Assembly (NCBI GenBank): GCA_030600135.1
Contig: JAUVMS010000004.1
Coordinates: 1-20,232 of the forward strand
Length of the DNA: 20,232 nucleotides
Reading direction: 5' to 3'
DNA from: Hyphomicrobiales bacterium
GTDB taxonomy: Bacteria; Pseudomonadota; Alphaproteobacteria; Rhizobiales; JAUVMS01
The notes beneath the pieces were generated by a model. It saw nothing but the letters and a program-made list of their open reading frames with translations, was not told the origin of the DNA and ran no database searches. The translations under genes were made by a program, and so were the position numbers. Below, one piece after another: positions 7,673 through 16,866 of the stretch (position 1 is its first letter; every line of letters begins with the position of its first letter).

Positions 7673-8188
7673 ATGCCGCTTTACGAGCATGTTTTCCTGG
7701 CACGCCAGGATGTTTCGGCTCAACAAGTCGAAACGATGTTGAAGGACTTCCAGGCCATCTTGGAGCAAAACGGTGGTTCCGCTTCCAAATCAGAATATTG
7801 GGGCGTCAAAACGCTGTCCTACAAGATCAAGAAAAATCGCAAGGCGCACTATGCGTTGATGAACATCGACGCGCCGCACGCCGCGGTTGCGGAAATGGAG
7901 CGCCAGATGCGGATTGCATCCGACATATTGCGCTTCATCACCATACGCGTCGACGAACATGAAACCGAACCATCCGCGATGATGCGCAAGAGCGATCGTG
8001 ACGACCGCCGCGGCGGGCGCCGTTTTGGCCCACGTCGTGATCATGACCGTGGCCCAAGACGCGACCGGGACGACGGGCCGCGCAGGGATCGTGCCGATGG
8101 ACCGCGCAGGGATCGCGATGGTGCCCCAAAGGCCGAGAACACCCCAGCCGCAGATGCCAGCCGTAGCGAGGGTAAGGAGGCATCATGA
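7673..8188 (+). CDS. rpsF: 30S ribosomal protein S6
   Basis: Small-subunit protein that binds 16S rRNA as a pair with S18. Residues 1 to about 100 form the S6 fold (MPLYEHVFLARQDVS, then YWGVKTLSYKIKKNRKAHYALMNID). A charged low-complexity tail of about 70 residues follows, bringing the protein to 171 residues; the ordinary S6 has about 95-135. The tail contains four copies of an 8-residue GPRRD unit. GGAGAGAGG precedes the ATG by about 9 bases. The stop overlaps the rpsR start (ATGA at 8185-8188), so the two partners are translationally coupled. Extended charged S6 tails are known in related alphaproteobacteria. Confidence 0.97.
   Translation: MPLYEHVFLARQDVSAQQVETMLKDFQAILEQNGGSASKSEYWGVKTLSYKIKKNRKAHYALMNIDAPHAAVAEMERQMRIASDILRFITIRVDEHETEPSAMMRKSDRDDRRGGRRFGPRRDHDRGPRRDRDDGPRRDRADGPRRDRDGAPKAENTPAADASRSEGKEAS
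8027..8122 (+). repeat. Four tandem 24-base repeats in the rpsF tail
   Basis: Each unit encodes GPRRD plus three variable residues, beginning at S6 residues 119, 127, 135 and 143. The last two units are nearly identical in DNA (both contain ccgcgcagggatcg), pointing to recent duplication or slippage. The units mix Arg and Asp, giving an RNA-binding-like, probably disordered tail. Confidence 0.8.
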
Positions 8189-8430
8189 ATATTGCACAAT
8201 TACCGGTTCGACGCCCCTTCTATCGCCGTCGCAAGACATGCCCGTTTTCGAGTGATAAATCGCCGAAGATTGACTACAAGGACGTCCGTCTCCTGCAGCG
8301 TTACGTCTCCGAACGTGGTAAGATCGTTCCGAGCCGCATCACCGCGGTTTCTGCACGAAAGCAGCGTGAGCTGGCGCGTGCCATCAAGCGTGCCCGGTTC
8401 CTCGGACTGCTGCCATATCTTTTGGGTTGA
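8185..8430 (+). CDS. rpsR: 30S ribosomal protein S18
   Basis: Small-subunit protein that heterodimerises with S6 on the platform of the 30S subunit. It has 81 residues, with the characteristic RRPFYRRRKTCPFSSDKSPKIDYKDVRLL split here as RRKTCPFS and IDYKDVRLLQRYVSERGKI, and the C-terminal RARFLGLLPY. A near-perfect Shine-Dalgarno, TAAGGAGG (8173-8180), lies inside the end of rpsF, and the start overlaps the rpsF stop as ATGA. A single Cys in KTCPF is all that remains of the zinc-type motif, as in many S18 proteins. Confidence 0.98.
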   Translation: MNIAQLPVRRPFYRRRKTCPFSSDKSPKIDYKDVRLLQRYVSERGKIVPSRITAVSARKQRELARAIKRARFLGLLPYLLG

Positions 8431-8539
8431 CGACTGCCGGGTGCACCGGCTCGGCAATCGAGTGAAAATTGGGTTGGGCCGGATTGCATCAGTTTTGCAA
8501 ACCGCCCCTAACCGCCGAATGCGCGGGACAGCTTGAACC

Positions 8540-9481
8540 ATGACAGCATCGGTATTGATAGGCCTCCTGGCCGGCATCGCCTCCGGGCTGCTCTTCTTTC
8601 TGCCGCTACCTAGCTTTATTGCTGGCATCGGTTGGGGCTGGCGTACGGCAGCTCTTGCCGGCGCCACCGCCGCAATCCTACTCACGTCTATTCTGGCGTT
8701 GAGGGCCGGACTGGTGCACCTGATCGCTTTTGGCATTCCCGTCACGTTCGTGTGCTGGTTGGCGTTCTTGAACCGCCCCAAACCAGGCGTTGCGTCGGCT
8801 ACCACCGCTGGCACGTCGATTGAATGGTATCCGGTCGGCCGGATCATCGCCTGGCTCGCATTCATGGCAGGTGGTCTGGCGGGCATCGCGGTACTGGCTG
8901 TCGCAACGGACTACGAAAGCTACACCACGGCCATAAAATCGGCGCTCAACGACAATGCCATCCGCCAGCTCGAAATTGTGGTGGGCAAGACGTTCAGCAG
9001 CGAGGATAGAGCTGCGTTCGTCGAGCTGGTTGTCAGGGCCTATCCCGGGATGCTCGCAATTCTTTGGCTCGGGCTCATGCTGTCGAGCCTCTGGATGGCT
9101 GGGCGCATCGTTCAGGCCTCGGGCCGCCTCAAACGAGCCTGGCCCGAGATTTCCACAATGGAGTTTCCCGCCGCCACACCGCTCATCTTCGTCGCCAGCC
9201 TAGCTGCCACCCTGGTACCGGGCCTGTTGGGCGTTATCGCGGGAGGTGTGGCGAGCGCCCTCGCGTTTGCCTATTTGGTGATGGGACTTGCTGTGGTCCA
9301 CTGCGTGACGCGCGGCAACACCTTCCGAGCCATGATCCTAATTGCCATTTACCTCGCCATCGTCGTGCTGGGCCAATTTGCCGTGGTCCCCCTCACGATA
9401 CTCGGCGTCGGCGAGCCACTTTTCAGGCTGAGAGACCGCATCGGCACTGCCACGCCATCGAACGGCAGACCCAACAAATAA
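8540..9481 (+). CDS. DUF2232 family multi-pass membrane protein
   Basis: A 313-residue hydrophobic protein with about eight predicted membrane segments. They lie near residues 3-25, 33-52, 57-77, 102-123, 165-187, 210-231, 233-256 and 262-290, with a soluble loop around 125-160. The position between rpsR and rplI is where alphaproteobacteria carry the uncharacterised DUF2232 family, and its size fits. No function is established. The association with ribosomal protein genes is conserved, so a link to translation or envelope growth is possible but unproven. The start ATG at 8540 has only a weak ribosome binding site, and the 109-base gap after rpsR shows no clear promoter. Confidence 0.8.
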   Translation: MTASVLIGLLAGIASGLLFFLPLPSFIAGIGWGWRTAALAGATAAILLTSILALRAGLVHLIAFGIPVTFVCWLAFLNRPKPGVASATTAGTSIEWYPVGRIIAWLAFMAGGLAGIAVLAVATDYESYTTAIKSALNDNAIRQLEIVVGKTFSSEDRAAFVELVVRAYPGMLAILWLGLMLSSLWMAGRIVQASGRLKRAWPEISTMEFPAATPLIFVASLAATLVPGLLGVIAGGVASALAFAYLVMGLAVVHCVTRGNTFRAMILIAIYLAIVVLGQFAVVPLTILGVGEPLFRLRDRIGTATPSNGRPNK

Positions 9482-9517
9482 AGACACAACACACCAACGA
9501 CTATTGGGAACAAAACC

Positions 9518-10159
9518 ATGCAGATTATCTTACTCGAACGCGTCGCCAAGCTCGGACAAATGGGCGACGTTGTTACGGTCAAGGACGGTTTCGCGCGCAA
9601 CTACCTATTGCCTCAGGGCAAGGCGTTGAGAGCCAACAAGGCCAACCTCGCCCGCTTTGAGAGCGACCGCGCGCAACTCGAAGCCCGCAATCTCGAGCTT
9701 CGCAAGGAAGCAGAGGCCGTAGCAGAGAAACTCGAAGGTCAAAGCTTTGTTGTCATTCGTCAAGCCGGCGACACTGGCCAGCTCTATGGTTCCGTCGCGA
9801 CCCGCGACATTTGTGAAGTCGTCTCCGCTGGCGGTTTCACCATCGAGCGTCGCCAGGTTCTGCTTGACCGCCCGATCAAGGCGCTGGGCGTTCATGGCGT
9901 CAAACTTGGGCTCCATCCCGAAGTCGAGGTCGGCGTCGACATCAACGTCGCCCGCTCCGAGGAAGAGGCCAAACGTCAAGCCCGCGGTGAGGACGTGACC
10001 CAGTTCCGCGATGACGAGGACGACCTCGAGGACGATGCAATCGCGCCTGAGGAAGTTTTCGAAGAGCACGCTATGTCGACCGATGAGAACGCCGAAGAAG
10101 ACGCACCGGCTGATGCCGCAGAGCAACCCGAAGCGGACGATCAGCCCAAAGAAGCTTGA
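9518..10159 (+). CDS. rplI: 50S ribosomal protein L9
   Basis: Large-subunit protein that binds 23S rRNA near the base of the L1 stalk and helps maintain reading-frame fidelity. The N-terminal domain MQIILLERVAKLGQMGDVVTVKDG is canonical, followed by the long connecting helix (about 41-75) and the C-terminal domain to about residue 150. A strongly acidic tail of about 60 residues follows, rich in Glu and Asp (DDEDDLEDD, EEVFEEH), giving 213 residues against about 149 in E. coli. GGGA lies upstream of the ATG. The tail is probably disordered; its role is unknown. Confidence 0.97.
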   Translation: MQIILLERVAKLGQMGDVVTVKDGFARNYLLPQGKALRANKANLARFESDRAQLEARNLELRKEAEAVAEKLEGQSFVVIRQAGDTGQLYGSVATRDICEVVSAGGFTIERRQVLLDRPIKALGVHGVKLGLHPEVEVGVDINVARSEEEAKRQARGEDVTQFRDDEDDLEDDAIAPEEVFEEHAMSTDENAEEDAPADAAEQPEADDQPKEA

Positions 10160-10477
10160 ATGGCGACGGAATTGCGACCTGCCTCCTGTTCGACGCCGGC
10201 ACGCAATCACCCTCAGGCCGCCGCCGCGAAATTGCCATGTCACACTGATGCCGGTGGCCGCGCACTGCATCGGCGAGCGTTGATAAATCCTGTTTAAAAA
10301 CAGATCTCGATCCGGCCGCTCGCTGGATCGGGCGAATAATGTCGATCCAATCGGTATTGTCATCCCCGCCAGTCGGACATAAACTATGCCGCCCAGCAGC
10401 TGCAGTGGAGTGAAACCCAAGTTGCTGAACGACAATTGTAGTGCCCTTAGCGGCGCGCGCGACGGGGCGGCGTAGCC
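10160..10477 (+). other. rplI-cfa intergenic region with two dyads
   Basis: No gene is seen in these 318 bases. There is an AT-rich dyad, CTGTTT-aa-AAACAG (10290-10303). A second inverted repeat, CGATCC (10308-10313) with GGATCG (10325-10330), has a GC-rich loop and may end the rplI transcript, although no T-run follows. A promoter candidate for cfa lies downstream of it. Confidence 0.4.
10357..10385 (+). promoter_or_regulatory. Candidate promoter for cfa
   Basis: TTGTCA (10357-10362), a 17-base spacer and TAAACT (10380-10385), matching five and four of six consensus bases. The predicted start near 10392 would leave an 85-base leader before the cfa ATG. It suggests that cfa is expressed independently of the upstream ribosomal protein genes. 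Confidence 0.45.
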
Positions 10478-11731
10478 ATGTTCGGTCCGCTTATTTACAT
10501 GTTTGACCGCATTGTCGAGAAAGGCGATCTCGAGGTCATTGACAGCACCGGAAAATCCCACCGTTTTGGAGACGGGACGGGAATTCATGTTGCTGTATCA
10601 CTTGCCGATAGCGCCATGGAGCGCCAACTGGCGTTTGATCCGGCCCTGATGCTCGGCGAGGGTTATCTTGACAATCGGATCCGCCTCAACGACGGCACGC
10701 TTTACGACCTCGTCGACACGCTGATGAAAAACGACGTCCCGGTCGCACCGGGCATCGCATGGGTGCACGAGTTCATGCGTTGGGCCACGAGGCGGTTTCA
10801 CCAATTCAATCCGACCAAACGGGCCAGGCGCAACGCATCCCATCACTACGATATCAACGGTCACATTTACGATCTCTTCCTGGATGGCGATCGACAATAT
10901 TCCTGCGCCTATTTCGAGCCGGGCAATGACGATCTTGACCGTGCACAACGGGCCAAGATCCGCCACATCGCCGCCAAGCTCGGACTCTCAAGCGGGCAAA
11001 AGATCCTCGACATTGGCTCCGGCTGGGGCGGCCTGGCCCTTTATCTGGCGGAGATTGCCGGGGCCGACGTCACTGGCATAACGCTCAGCAGAGAACAATT
11101 GGATTATGCCCGAGCACGGGCACAAAGCTATTCCAGCGGTGACCGCGTACAGTTCAGGCTGCAGGACTATCGCCGGATGCACGAGAAATTCGACCGGATC
11201 GTTTCAGTTGGCATGTTCGAGCATGTTGGTGTCAATCACTATCGGACATTTTTCAACCAAGTCTCCGAGCTGCTGCACGATGATGGTGTTGCGCTCATCC
11301 ACGCCATTGGCCGGTCCGACCAACCCGCTTGGACCAATCCGTTCATCGAGAAATATATATTCCCCGGTGGTTATATCCCGTCCTTGAGCGAGGTATTGCC
11401 GGCAATCGAGCGGGCGGGGCTTTATGTAACGGACATTGAGATCTTGCGGCTGCACTACGCTGAAACGCTACGCCAGTGGCGCGAACGCTTTGCCGGCTCA
11501 TGGCATCAAGCCTCGGAAATATTGGACGAGCGCTTCTGTCGCATGTGGGAGTTTTATCTGGCTGGCTCCGAAGGCGCATTTCGCTACCAGCGCCTGATGG
11601 TCTTTCAGATTCAGTTGACCAAACGGATTGATACTCTGCCATTGACGAGGGACTACATCGTCGCTGAAGAGGATCGCTTGCGCAATCGCGAGCAAGCCAT
11701 CGCCAATCCTCCAAGGCTTGCCGGAGAGTAA
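10478..11731 (+). CDS. cfa: Cyclopropane-fatty-acyl-phospholipid synthase family protein
   Basis: Uses S-adenosylmethionine to convert double bonds of membrane phospholipid acyl chains to cyclopropane rings, typically under stress or in stationary phase. The protein has 417 residues. An N-terminal lipid-handling domain comes first, then the SAM-binding motif ILDIGSGWGGLALYLAE (about 176-192), YSCAYFE (141-147, with the active-site-region Cys143), MFEHVG (246-251) and FPGGYIPS. These are the hallmarks of the CFA synthase family. The related mycolic acid cyclopropane and methyl-transferring enzymes share them, so the exact product is not certain. The ATG at 10478 follows a GC-rich stretch with a loose GGGGCGG. 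A separate promoter is likely. It lies between rplI and dnaB, which are neighbours in many relatives. Confidence 0.93.
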   Translation: MFGPLIYMFDRIVEKGDLEVIDSTGKSHRFGDGTGIHVAVSLADSAMERQLAFDPALMLGEGYLDNRIRLNDGTLYDLVDTLMKNDVPVAPGIAWVHEFMRWATRRFHQFNPTKRARRNASHHYDINGHIYDLFLDGDRQYSCAYFEPGNDDLDRAQRAKIRHIAAKLGLSSGQKILDIGSGWGGLALYLAEIAGADVTGITLSREQLDYARARAQSYSSGDRVQFRLQDYRRMHEKFDRIVSVGMFEHVGVNHYRTFFNQVSELLHDDGVALIHAIGRSDQPAWTNPFIEKYIFPGGYIPSLSEVLPAIERAGLYVTDIEILRLHYAETLRQWRERFAGSWHQASEILDERFCRMWEFYLAGSEGAFRYQRLMVFQIQLTKRIDTLPLTRDYIVAEEDRLRNREQAIANPPRLAGE

Positions 11732-11923
11732 AGTTGTAGATCCCCATTGGTTTGTGATCACGACAGCGCAAGCCCATAGCTCCACAATTCACTCAACACG
11801 CGAGAATACACCGCCTACGGACGAATCGTGTCCAGATCCGCCATACACACTTGGGCCTGGCATGATTCACATGGCGGTAAAGCCGCAAATCAAGCCTAGC
11901 TTTCACCGACTGTGCATTGCGGG

Positions 11924-11947
11924 GACCGCGGGGACGGCCGAGCGGTC
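11924..11947 (+). repeat. Inverted repeat in the cfa-dnaB gap
   Basis: GACCGC (11924-11929) and GCGGTC (11942-11947) flank a 12-base GC-rich loop about 40 bases before the dnaB start. A TATAGA at 11962-11967 resembles a -10 box but has no matching -35 at 17 bases. Otherwise the 255-base gap 11732-11986 shows nothing recognisable. Confidence 0.3.
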
Positions 11948-11986
11948 GCGGCTAGGCGCCATATAGAATCAGCTAGCGTGCCGCGC

Positions 11987-13498
11987 ATGACAATGACCGA
12001 CATGACCCAAACGGACGCGCGCGCCGAAGAGGCAGCCCCGTTTCGCATGGCGCCTCATAACATTGAGGCTGAACAGGCACTTCTCGGCGCCATTTTGCAG
12101 AACAACGAGGCTCACGACCGGGTTTCCGGTTTTCTCGAGCCCGAGCATTTCTTTGAGCCCATCCACGCCCGCATTTACGAGACGATGGCCGCGCTCATAC
12201 ATAACGGCAAGCAGGCCACTCCGATCACCGTCAAAACGTTCTTCGAGAGCGAAGAACCGATCGGTGACCTGACGGTCCCACAATACCTCGGCCGCTTGGC
12301 CGCGAACGCCACCACGATCATCAATGCCAAGGACTACGGCCGCACCATCTATGACCTGTCGGTGCGCCGGAACCTCATCACGATCGGCGAGGATTTGGTC
12401 AATTCCGCCTATGATTCGCCCGTCGACTTCCCACCTGATTCGCAAATCGAAGATGCCGAGCAACGGCTCTACGAGATCGCAGAATCGGGCAAGTATGGGC
12501 AAGGTTTCGAGACCTTTTCATCGGCCCTCACCCAAGCAATTGAAATGGCTGGCAACGCCTACGAGCGCGACGGTGGGTTGTCCGGCATTGCCACCGGACT
12601 GCGCGATCTCGATTTCAAGATGGGTGGGTTGCAATCGTCCGACCTCATCATACTTGCGGCACGACCTTCCATGGGAAAAACGTCACTCGGCACGAATATC
12701 GCCTTCAACGTGGCGCGTGCACGTGTGCAAGCTCTCGAAGGCAATCCCGATATTGCTGCCGACGACCGACGGCTTGATGGTGCCGTTGTCGGCTTCTTCT
12801 CACTCGAGATGTCGTCCGAGCAGCTCGCCACACGCATCCTGTCGGAGCAGTCCGGCGTTTCGTCGGAGAAAATCCGCCGCGGGATGATCGGCGAGGACGA
12901 GTTTCGTCGTTTGCGGGACGCTTCTCAGTCACTCAGTGGGCTGCCGCTCTTCATTGACGAAACCGGCGGCCTTGCAATCGCCCAACTCGCCGCCCGCGCA
13001 CGCCGTCTCAAACGCCAGCATGGGCTTGGGCTCATCATCGTCGACTATCTGCAGCTGTTGACAGGTTCCGGGCGCCGGGCCGCGGAGGGTCGGGTTCAGG
13101 AGGTGACACAAATCACCACCGGTCTAAAAGCGCTCGCCAAGGAGCTTGAAGTTCCGATCATCGCGCTGGCACAGCTTTCGCGCCAGGTCGAGCAACGCGA
13201 GGACAAGCGACCCCAGCTATCCGATCTGCGAGAATCAGGTTCAATCGAGCAGGACGCCGACGTCGTCATGTTCATCTTTCGCGAGGAGTACTATCTCGAG
13301 CGCGCCGAGCCGAGCCCCGGCTCACCCGAGCACCAGGAATGGAGGGCCAAGTGCGAAGCCATTCACCAGCAGGCCGAAATCATCGTCGGCAAACAGCGCC
13401 ACGGCCCCACGGGTACCGTAAGGCTGCACTTTGATGGTAACGTCACGAGGTTTTCAGATCTCGCCCAAGACGATCGCTATCCGGAGCGTTACAATTGA
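11987..13498 (+). CDS. dnaB: Replicative DNA helicase
   Basis: Hexameric helicase that unwinds DNA ahead of the replication fork and recruits primase. The protein has 503 residues. The N-terminal domain covers about 20-170, starting with the typical PHNIEAEQALLGAIL. After a linker, the RecA-like domain has Walker A AARPSMGKTSL (224-234), FFSLEMSSEQLATR, Walker B LGLIIVDYLQLL (347-358) and LSRQVEQREDKRPQLSDLR. No intein is present. The open frame extends upstream to 11912, but the conserved sequence begins after the ATG at 11987, which I used. No strong ribosome binding site is visible there. The stop overlaps the alr start. Confidence 0.97.
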   Translation: MTMTDMTQTDARAEEAAPFRMAPHNIEAEQALLGAILQNNEAHDRVSGFLEPEHFFEPIHARIYETMAALIHNGKQATPITVKTFFESEEPIGDLTVPQYLGRLAANATTIINAKDYGRTIYDLSVRRNLITIGEDLVNSAYDSPVDFPPDSQIEDAEQRLYEIAESGKYGQGFETFSSALTQAIEMAGNAYERDGGLSGIATGLRDLDFKMGGLQSSDLIILAARPSMGKTSLGTNIAFNVARARVQALEGNPDIAADDRRLDGAVVGFFSLEMSSEQLATRILSEQSGVSSEKIRRGMIGEDEFRRLRDASQSLSGLPLFIDETGGLAIAQLAARARRLKRQHGLGLIIVDYLQLLTGSGRRAAEGRVQEVTQITTGLKALAKELEVPIIALAQLSRQVEQREDKRPQLSDLRESGSIEQDADVVMFIFREEYYLERAEPSPGSPEHQEWRAKCEAIHQQAEIIVGKQRHGPTGTVRLHFDGNVTRFSDLAQDDRYPERYN

Positions 13499-14655
13499 CC
13501 GACCGCGGCGAAACGGCCAATGCGCGTATCCAGCAATTTCTGGCGGAAGCCGACCCGCGTTTGACCGGTGTACTCTTTATCGATCTCGCGGCAATCGCGG
13601 CGAACTACCGCCTGCTGTCCGGGACGTGTGCGCCTGCCAAATGCGCCGGGGTCATCAAGGCCAATGCCTATGGTCTTGGTGTGGTGCGAGTTGCATCCAC
13701 ACTCGCCGGCGTCGGGTGTGACACGTTTTTTGTCGCAACCCTACGCGAGGCAGAAAGCCTCAAAGAGGCGGTTGGCGATGCTGTAATCTACGTCCTAGAC
13801 GGTTTGTTGCCAGGGACCGGGCCTGTCTTCACAAGCAACGAGTTCCGCCCCGTACTGAACAGCTTGGCCGATGTTCGCGAGTGGGACGAGCATTGCCGCT
13901 CCGCAGGCGCCCAGGGCAAGGCCGCCATCCAACTCGATACCGGCATGACGCGCCTCGGCCTCTCGCCAGCGGAATTGGCGGAACTTGCCGGCCAGCCTGA
14001 ACTCCTTGCGACTTTCGAAACGGTGCTCGTGATGTCGCACGTGGCATGTGCCGATGAACCGAATCATCCCAAGAATGCGCAACAACTTGCGCGCTTCCGG
14101 GAGATGCGCCAGCTGTTGTCCCCACGACCAGCAAGCTTTGCCAATTCGGCTGGCGTGTTCTTGGGCCGCAGCTACCACTTCGATCTCGCCCGGCCCGGCA
14201 TTGCACTCTATGGCGGCCGCGCGGTCATGGGCGAGCCCAATCCCATGGCGACTGTCGTCCACCTCTATGGCCGCATCGTACAAGTACGCCAAACCACCGA
14301 GCCTGTCACGGTCGGCTACGGCGCGACACACAGCCTCGATCCGCCACGTCGGTTGGCGACAGTGGCAGCCGGATATGCTGATGGCTACCCACGCCACGCG
14401 AGTGCCAGTTCGACCGATCCAGGCGCCACCGTCCGGCTCGCTGGACATGCGGTTCCTGTTATCGGCCGTATTTCCATGGACCTCATCGTGCTGGACGTCA
14501 GCGATTTGCCTGAAGATGTCGCGCAACGTGGAGGCTGGGTGGAATTACTCGGCGCCAAGGTGACGGTTGACGATCTCGCGGACCGCGCTGGCACCATCGG
14601 CTATGAGATCCTCACGCGTCTCGGGCGCCGCTACCACCGCATTTACCTTGATTAG
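13495..14655 (+). CDS. alr: Alanine racemase
   Basis: PLP-dependent interconversion of L- and D-alanine, supplying D-alanine for peptidoglycan. The protein has 386 residues. The PLP lysine is Lys55 in GVIKANAYGLG. The second catalytic base, Tyr275, lies in VGYGATHS, and MTRLG (151-155) and GRISMDL are also diagnostic. It starts at TTG (13495-13497) overlapping the dnaB stop as TTGA, with CGGAG about 8 bases upstream. No ATG occurs before the conserved N-terminal strand, so the TTG start is well supported and coupling to dnaB translation is likely. Confidence 0.96.
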   Translation: MTDRGETANARIQQFLAEADPRLTGVLFIDLAAIAANYRLLSGTCAPAKCAGVIKANAYGLGVVRVASTLAGVGCDTFFVATLREAESLKEAVGDAVIYVLDGLLPGTGPVFTSNEFRPVLNSLADVREWDEHCRSAGAQGKAAIQLDTGMTRLGLSPAELAELAGQPELLATFETVLVMSHVACADEPNHPKNAQQLARFREMRQLLSPRPASFANSAGVFLGRSYHFDLARPGIALYGGRAVMGEPNPMATVVHLYGRIVQVRQTTEPVTVGYGATHSLDPPRRLATVAAGYADGYPRHASASSTDPGATVRLAGHAVPVIGRISMDLIVLDVSDLPEDVAQRGGWVELLGAKVTVDDLADRAGTIGYEILTRLGRRYHRIYLD

Positions 14656-14672
14656 CTGCCTCGGAGCCCACC

Positions 14673-16043
<1,371 letters not shown>

Positions 16044-16115
16044 TGACGTTGACCGTACCAATCCAATGGTGATTGATCGTCGGCAAGCGTCTCGGATGGC
16101 TTGGCTTGCATTGCC

Positions 16116-16135
16116 GCACGATATCGCAATCGTGC
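16116..16135 (+). terminator. Perfect hairpin between radA and cvpA
   Basis: GCACGAT (16116-16122) and ATCGTGC (16129-16135) pair perfectly over 7 bases with a 6-base loop. No T-run follows, so it may be a weak terminator, an mRNA-end structure or an operator in front of cvpA. Confidence 0.35.
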
Positions 16136-16169
16136 TAACGTTCGGACGCGTATAGAGGATTTGAATGCA

Positions 16170-16844
16170 ATGCTCGGCCCGCTGACCTACCTTGACGTCG
16201 CCCTGATCGCGCTTTGCATCATTTCAGGGTTTCTCGCGATGTACCGCGGCCTGACCCGTGAGATCCTCTCCATTGTGTCGTGGGCACTGGCTGCGGCCGC
16301 GACACTCTACGTCGTCACCTACCAACGCGCGCTCGCCGATGAACTGTCGGAACAATTTTTCCAGTCCAAGACCCTGGCTCTCATAGCGATGGGCGCCGTT
16401 GTGTTTGTGGTGGTGCTCATTGTTGTGCACTTCATCACGGTGCGCTTCTCTGATTCGGTATTGGACAGCCGCGTCGGCCTGATTGATCGCATCTTGGGCT
16501 TCGCTTTCGGATTGGCTCGCGGGTTCCTGCTGGTCGTCATCGCCTACCTGTTCTTTGACTTTGTTGCCCAAGAGCGCACCCACCCGATTTGGATCAAGCA
16601 GGCCCAATCGCTGCCATTGATAAAGTCCACCGGCAACACGGTCCTTGCCATTTTGAAGAGCGTGGTGCCGCAAGAACTTTCGATACCTGGCGCGGAAGAT
16701 GAGTCCAAGCAGCAAAGTCGGACAATTGACAAGGGCCATGGCCAACGTTTCGTGCTAAGGGGACCAGCGACCGAGTGGTCAACCAACGTTCCAATTCGCG
16801 TCGATCTCGCATTGCTCCAACCGCGGGCTCAACATTCCGACTAA
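16170..16844 (+). CDS. cvpA: CvpA family membrane protein
   Basis: The CvpA family is named for the E. coli protein needed for colicin V production; its broader role is linked to envelope integrity. The protein has 224 residues with four hydrophobic helices (about 5-26, 33-54, 67-90 and 109-132), followed by a hydrophilic C-terminal tail. The N-terminus MLGPLTYLDVALIALCIISGFLAMYRGLTRE is summarised by the YRGLTRE motif after the first helix, which is typical of the family. The ATG at 16170 was chosen because AGAGGA lies 10 bases upstream; the open frame before it is not conserved. The gene is directly followed by purF, the same pairing seen in E. coli. Confidence 0.92.
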   Translation: MLGPLTYLDVALIALCIISGFLAMYRGLTREILSIVSWALAAAATLYVVTYQRALADELSEQFFQSKTLALIAMGAVVFVVVLIVVHFITVRFSDSVLDSRVGLIDRILGFAFGLARGFLLVVIAYLFFDFVAQERTHPIWIKQAQSLPLIKSTGNTVLAILKSVVPQELSIPGAEDESKQQSRTIDKGHGQRFVLRGPATEWSTNVPIRVDLALLQPRAQHSD

Positions 16845-16866
16845 TGGCATGGTGCGGGGAAAGATC

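Noticed and set aside
8200..8886. A 228-codon open frame on the minus strand opposite rpsR and the DUF2232 gene
   Set aside because: It runs antisense across two supported genes and has no ribosome binding site or motif that I could support.
9605..10588. A 327-codon open frame on the minus strand opposite rplI and the rplI-cfa gap
   Set aside because: It covers a certain ribosomal protein gene and the start of cfa in antisense, and its translation has no recognisable motif. I treat it as a shadow frame.
11754..11761. GTGATCAC palindrome after cfa, resembling the core at 325-334
   Set aside because: An 8-base palindrome seen twice in 20 kb is weak evidence, and the flanks do not match.
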